DNA of 64,000 nucleotides, taken from NCBI GenBank assembly GCA_030704615.1, contig CM060734.1, positions 31,884,042-31,948,041 on the forward strand. Reading direction: 5' to 3'. Source of the stretch: Takakia lepidozioides. Its lineage: Eukaryota > Streptophyta > Takakiopsida > Takakiales > Takakiaceae. Numbering within the stretch: position 1 is the first letter of the stretch; the number at the start of each line of letters is the position of its first letter. Shown piece by piece: positions 13,101 through 24,039 of the stretch. The notes under the pieces were generated by a model, which did no database searches, had not been told where the DNA came from, and saw only the letters and a list, made by a program, of their open reading frames with translations. The position numbers and the translations under genes were made by a program.

Positions 13101-14029
13101 GGGGGAACATCGATGAGGATCCTTCGTCATCCTCTCGGGAGTCGGTTCACAGTCATCCATCCGCATCATTGATGCGTTGCAATAACGACGGCCGTAAGGG
13201 GAGCGTGAAAGGGGGGCCGGGCGGGGCCGGGTGGGGGCCCGCAGCAGATCGCGGGCGAGGCAGTTGCAGAGAATGTTGGGGCGGGTCGCGGGGGGGCCGT
13301 TTGACTGCGGCTGCGCTTAAGAAGCTGCACAGCGGCTCGCAGAGCAGCAGTGCTGAGAAGGCCGTGTGGGTGTGGATGTACTGAGGGAGAGCAGTGATGG
13401 CCGCTTTCCAGCATTCAATTTCGATCCGGCATCGCTTGCGAGATACACACACACGGTCATTTGTACAATACGCAGCTGGGCTGAGCTCACTGGCAGTTGT
13501 AGTCGCCGTCGTTTGATTGTAGCTAATAAGGGTCAGCAAAGGAGCAGGAGATATGTTAGAAGAGGTGGGAAGGAGAGAGACAGAGAGGTGGGCTGCTAGA
13601 TTTTAACAGGTTGCTAGATTCCTGGGAGTAGATACTTAAGGAGGCGAACAGAGTAGGTAATTTGGGCGTGGGGGCCAGGTAGTGGAAAACATGGGGAGGC
13701 GCAGAGTCAAGAGTGGCGGCTATATATTTGTTAAAGAGGCTTCTGTCCCGCTCCGTCTGCAACGTGTATATGCGCTGGTATGATTTTCAACGAGTTTGAA
13801 GAGGTGGCATTCCTTTCAAACATCTCCGCAAGTTGTCACGCAGCTTGTCATGAATCTGCAAGTTTCTCCGGGGTGCTTGTGCACGGGGCGAATTTTTCTA
13901 CTGTTTTGGTCGAGTTGATTTACTGAGTTTTCGTCACTGCCTTGTCAGATCAAGGAGAGGAGATAACCGAGTGCGGTGTCCAGGCTAGAAGGGCAGCAGG
14001 TTGTAGTGGGCGGGTGAGGAGGTGCAGGC
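13100..14029 (+). promoter_or_regulatory. GC- and CpG-rich 5' region of the desaturase gene
   Basis: G+C and CpG density rise sharply from about 13130 to 13540, directly upstream of the desaturase start, and then fall towards 14030. This is the likely promoter and 5' UTR. Long open frames on both strands here (for example 13153-13539 minus) follow from the base composition and are not called as genes. No TATA box is evident. Confidence 0.45.
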
Positions 14030-16342
14030 ATGGCGACGAGAGGGCTGTCGGAGAGCTGTATGGCCACTTCAATTTCATATTCTGAAACACTACCTCAGAA
14101 GTACGGGTCTGGAGGTGGAAGGTGGAGGTGGAGGTGTCCAGCTTGGCGACACAAAGACCAGACATTACTGAAGATCGTCATGACTACAACGGTTCCTCGG
14201 TAAGCATTCTTCCTGTTTGTTTGGATTCTTCAAACGTTTACCTCCACCTCTTCCCGTCCCCTGCCAATACCACCGTCTAGCTCTCGGTTCGATCATAATC
14301 CGTCGGAAGACATTGACCGTGATGACACTTACAATCATAGTTAGAGTCTGTCTGCGGAAAGCATCCGTTGGGAGGATAACCGGGGGGTGTAAGTGGATCT
14401 CTCAGCCTTTGCGAAGGTAAACTGCGCTGCATGGTTGGTCGCTGATGCAAATCTTGTTTCAGACTGCTGCTTCCGTTGGGATTGAGGCTCCTGGACTCTA
14501 ACCAGAGGAGCCTCAACGGGAAACGGATCAGGAAAGTGCAAAGGTCGTAGAGTCGTCGTTTTAACTTCCTGGGGTTGTGCATGTCCCTTGTGGGGAGACG
14601 CTGGCAGAATTGAATTTAACACACAAGCTAGGTTCAAGCGGGTACGTGCCTGTGAGCAGTGCTGCGGGGCCCTTATTCCGAGTTATTCTAGCTAACTTCG
14701 AGCTATTTTGCCTCAGTTCCGTCATGCTCATTATGTCTATCATAGTGCACCGTGGCCTTATGTTGTCGCAGGAAGACAAATCTAGCTGTGAACCCTGGAC
14801 CTCGCAAAGTTCTCACACCCTACCAGGAGTGGAACAAAGAAAGTGCTCGAGAGATCCCCATTGAGAAATTGAAGGTTATCGGTTCCTTGGACAACTGGGC
14901 GCAAGAGAATTTGCTACCCCTTTTGAAGCCTGTAGACAAGTGCTGGCAACCCCAGGACTTCCTCCCTGAAGCTTCATCGGAAAGTTTCTTTGATGAGGTA
15001 ACGGAGCTCCGAGCCCGGGCCAGGGAACTGCCTGATGACTACGTGGTGTGTTTGGTTGGGGACATGATAACTGAAGAGGCACTTCCCACGTATCAGACGA
15101 TGTTTAACACTTTTGAAGGTGTTAGAGATCAGACTGGTTGCAGTCCAACACCCTGGGGGGTGTGGATCCGGGCTTGGACGGCAGAGGAGAATAGGCATGG
15201 AGATCTTTTGAACCGGTACCTCTACCTGTCAGGACGAGTGGACATGCGGATGGTGGAGCGAACAACACAGTACTTGATCGGCTCTGGCATGGTAAGCGCA
15301 TGGATCCCACTTGTTTCCTTACTTCTGTACTGAAAGTTGCAATTTGTTACTCTGCTTGAACACAGACTGCTACGATGGGAGCGCATTTTTTGTTCATCCA
15401 CTTCGGTTATGACATTGCTGCCAGGCGGCTGCAAGTAAATTAGATACAGGAATTATTGTGCAGATGGTGTATTACAGGCCAGCCATGTTTAGTAAGTAGG
15501 TGTCATGCAAGTTGCGTCAGCTACCAGGATCTGTTCACAGATAATTGCTGTGGCTGTGAATTATACCAGAGAGGCTTCATGATGCAGCACACAGTTGCAA
15601 CCCTTCAATTGATTCACCATGTGTAGCTGGTGAGATGGCTGAGATAATGCACTTGGGTCTTGCATGCTGCCAATCTACCCGATGAAGTCTTGAGGGTGCC
15701 CTTGGTGTCAGGTTCTATCCCCTTAAATTTTACAGTATGGGTGCCTAACCCTGTCTTCTACGGTGAAATGTGCAGGAACCACAGATAGATAACAATCCCT
15801 ACAATGGCTTCATATACACATCATTCCAAGAGCGTGCTACCTTCATCTCTCATGGGAACACTGCCCGGCATGCCAAAGAATATGGGGAACATAAGCTGGC
15901 TACCATTTGTGGCATTATAGCTTCTGATGAAAAGAGACATGAAATTGCCTATAGCCGAATAGTAGGCAAACTCTTCGAGCTGGATCCCAGTGGCACCATG
16001 CTTTCTTTTCAGGAAATGATGAGGAAGAAGATCACCATGCCTGCCCACCTCATGTATGATGGTGTTAATGGGAGTTTGTTTGATGATTATGCTGCTGTTG
16101 CACAGCGATGTGGGGTTTACACAGCCCTAGACTATGCAGACATTATGGAGCATTTGATATCCTACTGGGGGGTTGAGCGATTGATGGGCCTCTCTGGAGA
16201 AGCCCAAAATGCTCAAGACTTCGTTTGTAGCCTGCCAGCCCGCATCCGCAAGCTGGCTCAACGGACCCAACAGAAAGCCAAGGGCGAAGCTCGGTGGAAG
16301 CCTTTTTCCTGGATCTACAACAAGGAGGTGGCACTCATGTAG
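14030..16342 (+). CDS. SAD: Plastid stearoyl-ACP (acyl-ACP) desaturase
   Basis: The enzyme is a soluble plastid diiron protein that puts the Δ9 double bond into 18:0-ACP, using ferredoxin and O2. Exons are 14030-14199, 14772-15291 and 15776-16342, joined in phases 2 and 0 to give 418 residues; the family is usually about 390-400. The start is the first ATG after an in-frame TGA at 14015. Residues 1 to about 60 are rich in Ser, Thr and Arg and fit a chloroplast transit peptide. The mature part shows every diiron ligand: E158 ([10 protein letters not shown]), E196 and H199 (EENRHG), E249 (FQERAT), and E282 and H285 (DEKRHE). The position equivalent to castor Leu118 is Phe171, and castor Pro179 is kept as Pro232. 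The C-terminus is [12 protein letters not shown]. The gene looks intact and its upstream region is CpG-rich. The family assignment is secure; the chain-length preference is not known. Confidence 0.96.
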
Positions 16343-17455
16343 GGGCAATGAAGACCCCACTTTCTGCCTCCTGCTCTCCATTTCCTTGGTCTTCAACTTT
16401 CCTAGCTATTTTAGATATTTACACGACTAGTGTAAGTATCTCATTCCTATGCACTACCCCCCATCCCTTCTTGCTGTCTCTGATGCATGTGCTTAGGATT
16501 CCAGATATGCCCTTGTCAGCTCTCTTGGTTGAGCAGGGTTGAGCTTCAGGGTAGTATGTGTCAGAAATGATTTTGGAGGAATGGTGTTCAACTTGGGATG
16601 CCAGTTACCCGTCTGCTAGGCGTTGGAGAGTCCGTTGGAGGGTCCTTGTGCCAAGCTACATCATTGGTCTTCACTACGGGTTAATCGGACTAGAGTCAAG
16701 GAAGATACAGCTGCTGAAAAGAGACTGACAGGTTCAGGGAACCTTAGACTCTCAAGTGATTCTAGATGCAGTGAATGTTATGAGGATTCCTGGTGTTCCA
16801 AAAAAGAACCCAACAAGTAGTTGAAAGGAACTGGAGAGGACAAGGTAATCTCCACATGATCAAGTGGCCCTCGAAGTGGCCGTATTTTGATCGCATGGAA
16901 CAAATTTTGCCACAAATCCTAAATGTGTTTGCCATGTGCTGTTGGTACAGGGTTGAATCTGAATACAAGGTGGCCCACTAAAGATTTTGCAAAGAGATGT
17001 GAAGTTGAAATTGAAAATCTACCTTCATGACATGTAAGCACATACTTGTTATTGGAGATATGGTCATATCTCCGTAAGTGATTTGCGATCCAACAATTGC
17101 TCCCCACATGAAATACTGGGGATTCTTGCTAGTTCCCTAAAATCCCTCGAAATTCCCTGTGCAGAAATATAAGCTTGTCTTGGTGTACTTTGTGATATTA
17201 GAACATAACAATTCGAACTCTGGTCGCTCTGTATAACAGTTAAAATGTAATCTGATTTATTTGTTGGATATATATAAATACACCAATGCAATTTACCCTC
17301 ATCGAATTGATAAGAAATATTTCTACAATATTATAAATAAAAAACCCCAGTCTAGTGTTTTCTACAAATGAAAGCGGATGGAGGCCCTTGAAACATATTA
17401 AACTAGATATATATTAGAATATAATGAAGATATTTTTATTATGATGTCACCTTTA
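16343..17455. other. 3' flank of the desaturase gene
   Basis: This is presumed 3' UTR followed by intergenic DNA. No reading frame has a recognisable motif and no repeat stands out. Confidence 0.45.
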
Positions 17456-17459
17456 TGCC

Positions 17460-18830
17460 CTGATCGCTATGACCTTTGAGAAAGCCTTTGACAAGGTTGG
17501 TTGGTCCTTCCTACTGGCAGCACTCCGAAAAACAGGGCTCCCACCTAACTTCTGCCATTGGGTTCGTTGATGACACTTTCTTGCTACTCGACGCCACCCC
17601 TGAGACTTTTCAAGCTGCAGAAGAGACTCTGGCTCAGTTCTGTGAAGTATCAGGCTTCCGTGTCAACTGGCCAAGACCAAGGCCATTTTAGTTGGGGACC
17701 ATTCCAAATCAACCATTGGAGTCACCCCCACATGGGGAATCAACATTGGTTTACAATGGCTTAAACCTGGTGAACCCACTACCCTGCTAGGGCACATCTT
17801 TGAGCAGAGAATGAGACCCACCCTCACCAAACTTAAATGAAAAATGTCTCACTGGGGTTCTAGATTCCTATCCAACACAGGAAGGGCACTCATCCCTAAC
17901 CAAATCCTTGAGGCTGGGATCTGGTTCTTCGCCTCTATTTGGGGCCCCAACTCCGACTTCCTGAATGAGGCTAAAAGGTGCATGAGAAACTTTATCTGGG
18001 GAGCCCAGAACTCCACTCAAAATATGAGGCCACAGGTGTCATGGAGGCAAACCTGCCAGCCGAAAAAAGAAAGGAGGTTTAGGAGTTCTCGATCCTGAAA
18101 TGCAAATCCAAGCACTCCTCGGGAAATGGCTCCCCAGATTTCTGAGGCCAGAGGGAGGATGGTGGAAGCTGCTTGTGCATGATAATATAGCCTACAACTC
18201 CCCCCTCTTGAGCACGCACTGGAAACAATCTACCAGGTGGATATCTCAGGGTTTCAATCATAAGTCAGTGGGCTCACCACTATGGAGATCTATCTAGAAG
18301 GCCTGGAACAGATTCAGACCTTTCCTAATCAAATCGGAGCCCACCACCTACCAGGAAACAATGAGACAACACCTATTCCTCAACAGGCCAAATCCTCACT
18401 CCACTACAAAGGAGCCAAGCCAAACACTGGGCGGCCTGGGAAGCTCGAGGGTACTCCCAAATACATCATTTATGGAACAACACTCCAGATTCCCTTTGCA
18501 TGGCTCTAGGGACAAACAGACTAATTGTTGGTATACAGACCATTATCCAGGACATCCCCGATACATGGAAATTGATCCTCCGTGATGGCAAGGAGCAGCA
18601 TAGGGAGCACAATTGGGTTCAAACCCCCAACCAACCTTTTTCGGTACTCTTTGCAACTGCATCCACCCCAGACTCTATCTCTGGAATAGGATTCACGGCT
18701 GATCCCTTCACAGGATTGCTCACCATATACTCTAGCCAAGGCCCTACCCATTAGAGTCTGCCAATGGTCTAGTAAAGACAAAGAAATCAACCCACCAGCC
18801 CCAGTGGACAAACCTGCCGTAGACTGGATT
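17460..18830 (+). pseudogene. L1-type LINE reverse transcriptase remnant
   Basis: Broken frames carry LINE reverse transcriptase landmarks in order. FEKAFDKVGWSFLLAALRK (17471-17530) fits the block before the active site. FVDDTFLL (about 17563-17590) is the FADD-type catalytic box, but the two are too close together, so an internal deletion has removed the segment between them. Further on, WGSRFLSNTGRALIPNQIL and then FIWGAQ...VSWRQTCQPKKE (17844-18075) match the region after the RT of plant L1-type elements. Several stops and frameshifts are present, so it cannot be active. No poly-A tail or target duplication was identified. Confidence 0.8.
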
Positions 18831-19456
18831 GTTTAACAACACCTTTGCCTGGATTGGAGGGGTTCAAATCCAAGATCTCCAACTTGATCCTGGGGAGTGG
18901 GAATGGAATCTGGATGTGGGCATAATTTGGACCAAGGTGTAGGTGTGAAGAGAGTCACTCCCTCACCAGAGGGATTTTGAATTTGAGCAATATTTCATTG
19001 CATCTTTGTGGAGGCCAAATCCCACTTTCTAAATCTTTGTAATGATGGTAGTTTGACACCCCCCCCCAGAAACACTTACAAAGCACCCCCATGCTAAACC
19101 TGACTTTTGCCCCTCATTTTTTGCATGGACATGGCATTCCTACTACAGATTAGGAATGTGTGGAATAAACACTCCACAAAAATCTTAAAGCCTCTCAAAT
19201 TAGTTGGACAAGGCTAAGAAACAATGTTTTCAAAAACAGAAACAAATAATCCATCCTCCCTAAAACCATATAATCTCCCATATTTGACGGTGAAACAAGT
19301 TCATTTTTGGTGAGTGCATGCAGGTGCCAGATGCGCACTTAGGAGTAAGGTCCATTTTTCTGGATGATTTTTGATAGGTAGTTAGCCTCATTTTACTGGG
19401 CATGGGTAGTAATTTTTAGGTGTCAAAAAATGAACCATATAGGAAGTTAAGGGTTA
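18831..19456. other. Unannotated intergenic DNA
   Basis: I see no gene, RNA or clear repeat. The hAT-related sequence begins at about 19457. Confidence 0.4.
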
Positions 19457-19551
19457 AGACACATTCCTTCAAAATATACCATCAATATGTATTGCTCATA
19501 TACAAGAATTAAAATAGAGTTTGAGTTCCATTCTTCAATATCAATTCTTAA

Positions 19552-21297
19552 TCCCTAATGGACGAGCCCGTTTTTGGTGGGCCCATTCCAAAACGGAACA
19601 TGCCCTCATGCTTGAGGACACAAGGTAGATGAACCTATTCTGACTCATTTAAGAAACACAGCAGAATTGAGAGATGCACCTTTGGTACTAATATTTTCTA
19701 ACGTTGGCAAATGTAAATAAGAATTATTGCCAAAAAAAACAAATGACGAAATCCGTAATATTGGTGAATATTCAAAGTGAAAATACATAAAATACCCATT
19801 GTGGGCCAATAGAGGGTACTATTTTGGCAACCCAACCGCGACGGCCTAATGTCCTTAAAGAGGCTTTTAATCCCTTTACTGACTAATATGTACTCTAAAT
19901 GTGATCTAGTCATGCTAGCAAATTGCTCATGCAATTATATAAAATAAACCTTTCGCTCCTAGGAAATTGAGCTCGAGTAACTACTCTACCTTTCCATCTC
20001 CATATGCATGGGGGCCCACCACCATCCCAAAATTGACCACGACTTGCTTACTACTCAAGTGGAGTGTAAAAACTAATCGTTGGCTTCCTAAAACTGAACA
20101 AGATGGAACTCAAATGTGATCAGCGATCGTGACCTTAATTGCTCGGAGGCGTTCCCAAAATGACTTAAGTACTTCTCTCTAACTGTGCAGTAATATCTAA
20201 AATATGGACCGTCAGTCATTAATCTTTGAGTTAAGAAAATTTACTACAATTACCATTCTGGCCCAGCACGTGACTTATGTTGGAAAACCACTGGCATGTG
20301 CTCGGGCTAGGGATTGAACGAAGGACCCAAGCCCCCATTCCGGTGGGGCTCTACCAGTGAGCTACCCGTCCCGTTATGTTCTCATAGTGCCGTGCAAACG
20401 GCTATAGCCTTGACACCTCCAACAACCTAATCTGGACCACTCATAATGAAAGCGCCTTTTAGAATTTGCATCTGGTTGGTTTTATATATTTTACTAGGGG
20501 TCCATTTTAGAAAGTGGTGCGAATTAGGTTCATCTACCTTATTTGTCATTTGACAAATATCCAGGGGGTTGAACCGTATGAAAGTAATCCTACCTACTTC
20601 AGGAACCTACTGTAAAAATTTCATTTGATTTCACTGTGTCATTACGAAGATTATAACAAAAATGCAAGCTGTAAATGTTTACTGTGCTGTAGTTTTGGAG
20701 TGAAAAAATGGTTTGACCAAGCAATTGGCCTGGCAAAATGAGATTTTCAATTGATACAGGCCATCCAGATTCTAATTGCCTGGGCATGTAGAGCACCTTG
20801 GGCCAAAATTCCAAAACCAAATTCCAAAACCACATGAGGTTTGCTTTGTATGGGAAAATAGGTAGGTCAAAAAGACCATCCATTACAATTGACCCCAAAT
20901 CTGCCTCAAATGTGTCCAATTTGTCATCACAATGTGAATTCCTCTTGTCATATTGGTCCTTGCGTGGAAACTCACTACCACAAAAAATTTGGAACCATTC
21001 TAACATGCATAGATGAATTTTCTAACCTATCTACATGCAAAATGAATTTTCATTGGTACAGGCCACCCATATCCTGCCACGTGGGGAGGCCAAAGCTGCT
21101 GGAGGGCCCTGAATTGGGTACCCCTGCACACTGAAAAAATTACTGACGGGAGTGCTTTTATTATTTTAGGGTGCCATAAAGACAGACAGGTGCATGACTT
21201 CACGGCACACAACTTTCACTCAGAAAGATTTTTCATCCGAGGTCATCCAACGATTTGCCACAATTTCTGATTTTTGGGTCGCGTCGTCCATTAGGGG
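19552..21297. mobile_element. 1746-bp TTAA-flanked DNA element
   Basis: TTAA lies at both borders (19548-19551 and 21298-21301). The ends are inverted repeats: tccctaatggacga on the left and, read inward from the right, cccctaatggacga. The undisturbed hAT copies carry a single TTAA at this site, so the empty site is visible in the same window. TTAA duplication is known for piggyBac, Kolobok and Sola3 elements; the CCC-start termini lean towards piggyBac. I see no transposase, so it is non-autonomous. It also contains a SINE-like unit at 20280-20373. Confidence 0.78.
20280..20373 (-). mobile_element. tRNA-derived SINE-like unit, family B
   Basis: The minus strand reads gggtagctcactggtagagc (an A-box match), and about 35 bases later cgttcaatcccta (a B-box match). 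The acceptor-arm ends do not pair and the anticodon loop has the wrong size, so it is not an intact tRNA gene. It differs from family A. Confidence 0.6.
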
Positions 21298-21370
21298 TTA
21301 AACATGTTAAGAATAGTTGTATGCCTCAAGGCTCATAGATTACTATAGCATGGATGGGTGGGAGCTGGCC

Positions 21371-21518
21371 TAATAATAATATATGACGCCTCCTCCTTCA
21401 GGAAGCATAAATCATGGTGTCACTCGACCCAAAGGACACAACTTTGTGACACCAATCCGTGGATTGAACCCACAACCACTTTCGAGGTGGTATGTGGCCA
21501 TTACCACTCGGCTACAAC
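21371..21518 (-). mobile_element. SINE family A copy inside the old hAT fragment
   Basis: On the minus strand it runs from 'gttgtagccgagtggtaat' through 'gtgggttcaatccac' to an ATT-rich tail. It sits at the same internal position as in the two hAT copies near 58 and 59 kb, so it was already part of the hAT element when that element spread. Confidence 0.7.
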
Positions 21519-21755
21519 TTGGTGGGGGCTGGCAGGCTGCAGCGGCCTATTGCTCCTCCCTTCCACACACATTGCAAAACCTACCACATCTAAGGTGGAC
21601 CCCGCATGCCCCACCTAAAATTAAGACCCAGACCCTCACCCGCTACACTGGCCCGTAGGTAGCGGGTTTAAAGGGTTCTGGACCTAGCAAGCGGGTTCGG
21701 GTCCGGTTGCAGGTCATTTTAGAAATGAACCCGGGTCTGGTATAGACCCTTAGAG

Positions 21756-22269
21756 GCACCCTCCATAGGCAAATGATATGGGATATGGTTTCTGAATGAC
21801 CTACATTATGCTAAGGGTGGACCCAGGAGATTGAGGCGCTGCATGTACTTTTCTACAGTTGTCGCCAAACACTTTCTTACCTTCCGAAACCCCTTTTAGA
21901 GCCCTCCCCTCCTTTATATGCCCTCTCATGGCCGCGGGCCCGACCTTGCCAAGCCGTGTTGGCGGAGCCTTTAAAAGGCTGCTCCATCCCCACACAACCC
22001 CCAAACCCCGATTCCCACCAGTTGACACTTGTACCTAGTCTCACCTCCATTGCGAGCCCGCCATTGGCTCCTCCCATGTACTCTCTGTTTTGGACCTTCG
22101 CAAACAAATTACTATGGATTGGGGTACTTATTTTATATACCGTTCCGGTACAAATTTTGAACGACTAGCAATCATAAAACTTGTCAATTTATGTAGCTAT
22201 GTTGTATTATGATTTTGCACTTTGCCGTTGGTATTGTACCACCACTGTATGAGAACATCTAAATGATTG
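21756..22269. other. Intergenic DNA between two TTAA elements
   Basis: Short frames on both strands lack motifs. Nothing further is recognised. Confidence 0.4.
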
Positions 22270-22726
22270 TTAACCCCTAAAGGACTAGCACTTTTTTTGG
22301 GTGGGCCTGCTAGAAAAGGGTGCATACCCTCATGGCCGAGGGTCTAACGTTTTATCCCCAATCATCCATAGAGTTACATCTTATATTTATGTGCATATCT
22401 ACTACAACTACATCATGTGATAAAATGCAGGCAAAGTTGACCATTGCATTCATGAGATTATAGTAAAATAATGTGCCCCAATTTTTAAACGCATTCCAAA
22501 CTTGCATGTAAAAATGTTTTGACTACCAAATTCAAGTATCGAGTTGAATTTTCCCAAATGTATGCCCTCCACAATCTGATTATATGGCACCTAAATGAAT
22601 GTCTCCCCCAAAAATCAGACCGAAAGTCCAAAAATTGAGATCTAGATTGCTATGTATGTGAAATATGGGGGATAGATTGTCAGATTTTGGAGCCATAAGG
22701 TAATATTTGCTTTCTAATCACAACTC

Positions 22727-23458
22727 ATGACATTAACCCGAACCCCCAATCCCCCCATACACCCAAACCCACCTGCCATGAATGGACAACCACAAACACC
22801 TAACAACACACCAGCAACACTCAACATGCCCCCCACCACCGGGGCCAGCTCATCTTATACCCATGAACTGGAGGAAATCCATGGGATTGCTCGACAGACA
22901 CAAACATACCAGTATGGGGCACCACGCACAACCACACTATATCACTGCAAATGGAGGAACCAACCCGATAAGAACCATACTTGGGAGCCCAACGACAAAC
23001 TATTTGGCCGACACGTTCCCTACCACAACCTAGAGCGTAACATACAAATAGTAATCGACTACCACAGACGCACCAATACCACATATCTAACACATAACCA
23101 CCAGCAACATGCTACGCAACCACAGCCCAAAGACAACTGATACATACGCCCCCCAAGAAACTTGACGAACATCCATATCTCAACCGTGGAATGCAACCCA
23201 GACAAAGACATTGCAAAAAACGACCCCAACATTCAAACACACTCTAACATGGCCCATATTTACGGACCATTGGGACTCTATGCTGGAAGCATATCACTCA
23301 CCAGGCTGACATGGCTTTGGACCAAATTCCGACAAAACCCCAAACAAAAGAATCTCCATGCCCCAAATCTAACAGCAACCTTTGCCCTTGAAACATCTAG
23401 CATGCTGCAACGCTACATGAAAGACCTCCCTCCCAAAAGCCCCCGAACACAAACTTAA
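22727..23458 (+). pseudogene. Chromodomain-like reading frame with an in-frame stop
   Basis: One frame runs from ATG 22727 to a TGA at 23138-23140 and is open again to 23458. The first 45 codons are rich in Pro, Asn and Thr. Residues from about 70, YHCKWRNQPDKNHTWEPN, resemble the aromatic and acidic core of a chromodomain (xxxKWxxxPxxxxTWEP). The second half is basic, with SLTRLTWLWTKFRQNPKQKN and then ALETSSMLQRYMKD. The plus strand is strongly C-rich and G-poor here, unlike the surroundings. A one-base frameshift near 23440 seems to join it to the next frame. The likely host is a mobile element; function is not established. Confidence 0.4.
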
Positions 23459-23459
23459 C

Positions 23460-23966
23460 ATTGCATACTCCCACTCAACATTGCCCGCTCCCCTCCTTGA
23501 TTTCCTTACTACGGAGCTACAACTCACCCACTCATACTACTCCAACCCCCTCACATGCCCACTAAGAGCCACTGCCTACTTTAGCCCGTATGAAGCTGAT
23601 CAATGTTTTGGCTCGTTAGGACAGGCAAGATCCTATCAATGGCAAGGACGTGGATTCGCTCACCGCCCTAACCCTACCACAGCCGGCGAAGCGTTACACT
23701 GGGCCCGCATAGCTGCACATGCATCCATAAACGCCTTTACTGTTTTATTAATCCCACACAACAATCTGACCAACTGCGACCACCCCATCGTCACTGACCC
23801 TAAAGGAATATTCACAATGGCCACATTTGACCCTCAAACATTGGTCTACCAAAGACCCACAAATATCCAATATCTTCCTTCTAAACCTAAGCAAGATGCT
23901 AAAACGCCTCTTCGGCCCAACTGCCACAGTGCACACACCCTTACTCTCCCTCCCCCGATATCCTAG
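23460..23966 (+). pseudogene. Mobile-element frame with a Dam-like methyltransferase look
   Basis: This frame appears to continue the 22727-23458 frame after a frameshift. It reads LLDFLTTELQLTHSYYSNPL, then AYFSPYEADQCFGSLGQARS, then YQWQGRGFAHRPNP, then ALHWARIAAH and TVLLIPHNNL. The order YFSPxxxD...WxGRGFAxxPxP...WxxxAA...VLLIPH recalls the N6-adenine methyltransferase-like module of phages and DIRS-type retroelements, but the expected (D/N)PP(Y/F) motif is HRPN here, so activity is unlikely. The match is by eye only. It could instead be an uncharacterised conserved retroelement domain. Confidence 0.35.
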
Positions 23967-24011
23967 AATCAACCCAGACAAGCGATGGCAAGCGACACCC
24001 ACTACAGCAAT

Positions 24012-24039
24012 GGGGGGGGGGGGGGGGGGGGGGGGGGGG
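24012..24039. repeat. 28-base poly-G tract in the CACTA-1 terminus
   Basis: An unbroken run of 28 G starts 12 bases after the CACTA end. It lies where a terminal inverted repeat should continue, so either the tract expanded there or the assembly is unreliable at this point. Confidence 0.9.

Larger units (their letters stand above)
19457..21755 (+). mobile_element. Old hAT fragment, split by a later insertion
   Basis: The parts at 19457-19547 and 21302-21755 match successive internal parts of the hAT copies at 57704-58638 and 58890-59819: 'acattccttcaaaatatacca', then 'caatatcaattct' | 'acatgttaagaatag', then a family A SINE, then the 'gcgggttcgggtccgg' segment. Both terminal inverted repeats are gone, so this copy is truncated at each end. 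A TTAA-flanked element (19552-21297) interrupts it exactly where the other two copies read through. Confidence 0.75.
22274..23999 (+). mobile_element. Second TTAA element, left part only
   Basis: TTAA (22270-22273) is followed by cccctaaaggactagcac and then a T-run, gggtgggcc and ccctcatg...gagg. This matches the first ~60 bases of the 19552-21297 element in the same order. No matching right end is found before 24000, where CACTA-1 begins, so the element may have been cut by that insertion. It holds the frames at 22727-23966. Confidence 0.55.

Noticed and set aside
13153..13539. 128-codon Pro/Ala-rich minus-strand frame
   Set aside because: It lies in the CpG-rich 5' region of the desaturase gene, where stop codons are rare by composition; no domain or splice support.
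20280..20373. Possible tRNA gene on the minus strand (gggtagctcactggtagagc ... cgttcaatccc)
   Set aside because: The acceptor ends do not pair and the anticodon loop is six bases, so I call it a SINE head.
21801..22107. Gly-rich minus-strand frames
   Set aside because: Short, overlapping in two frames and without motif.
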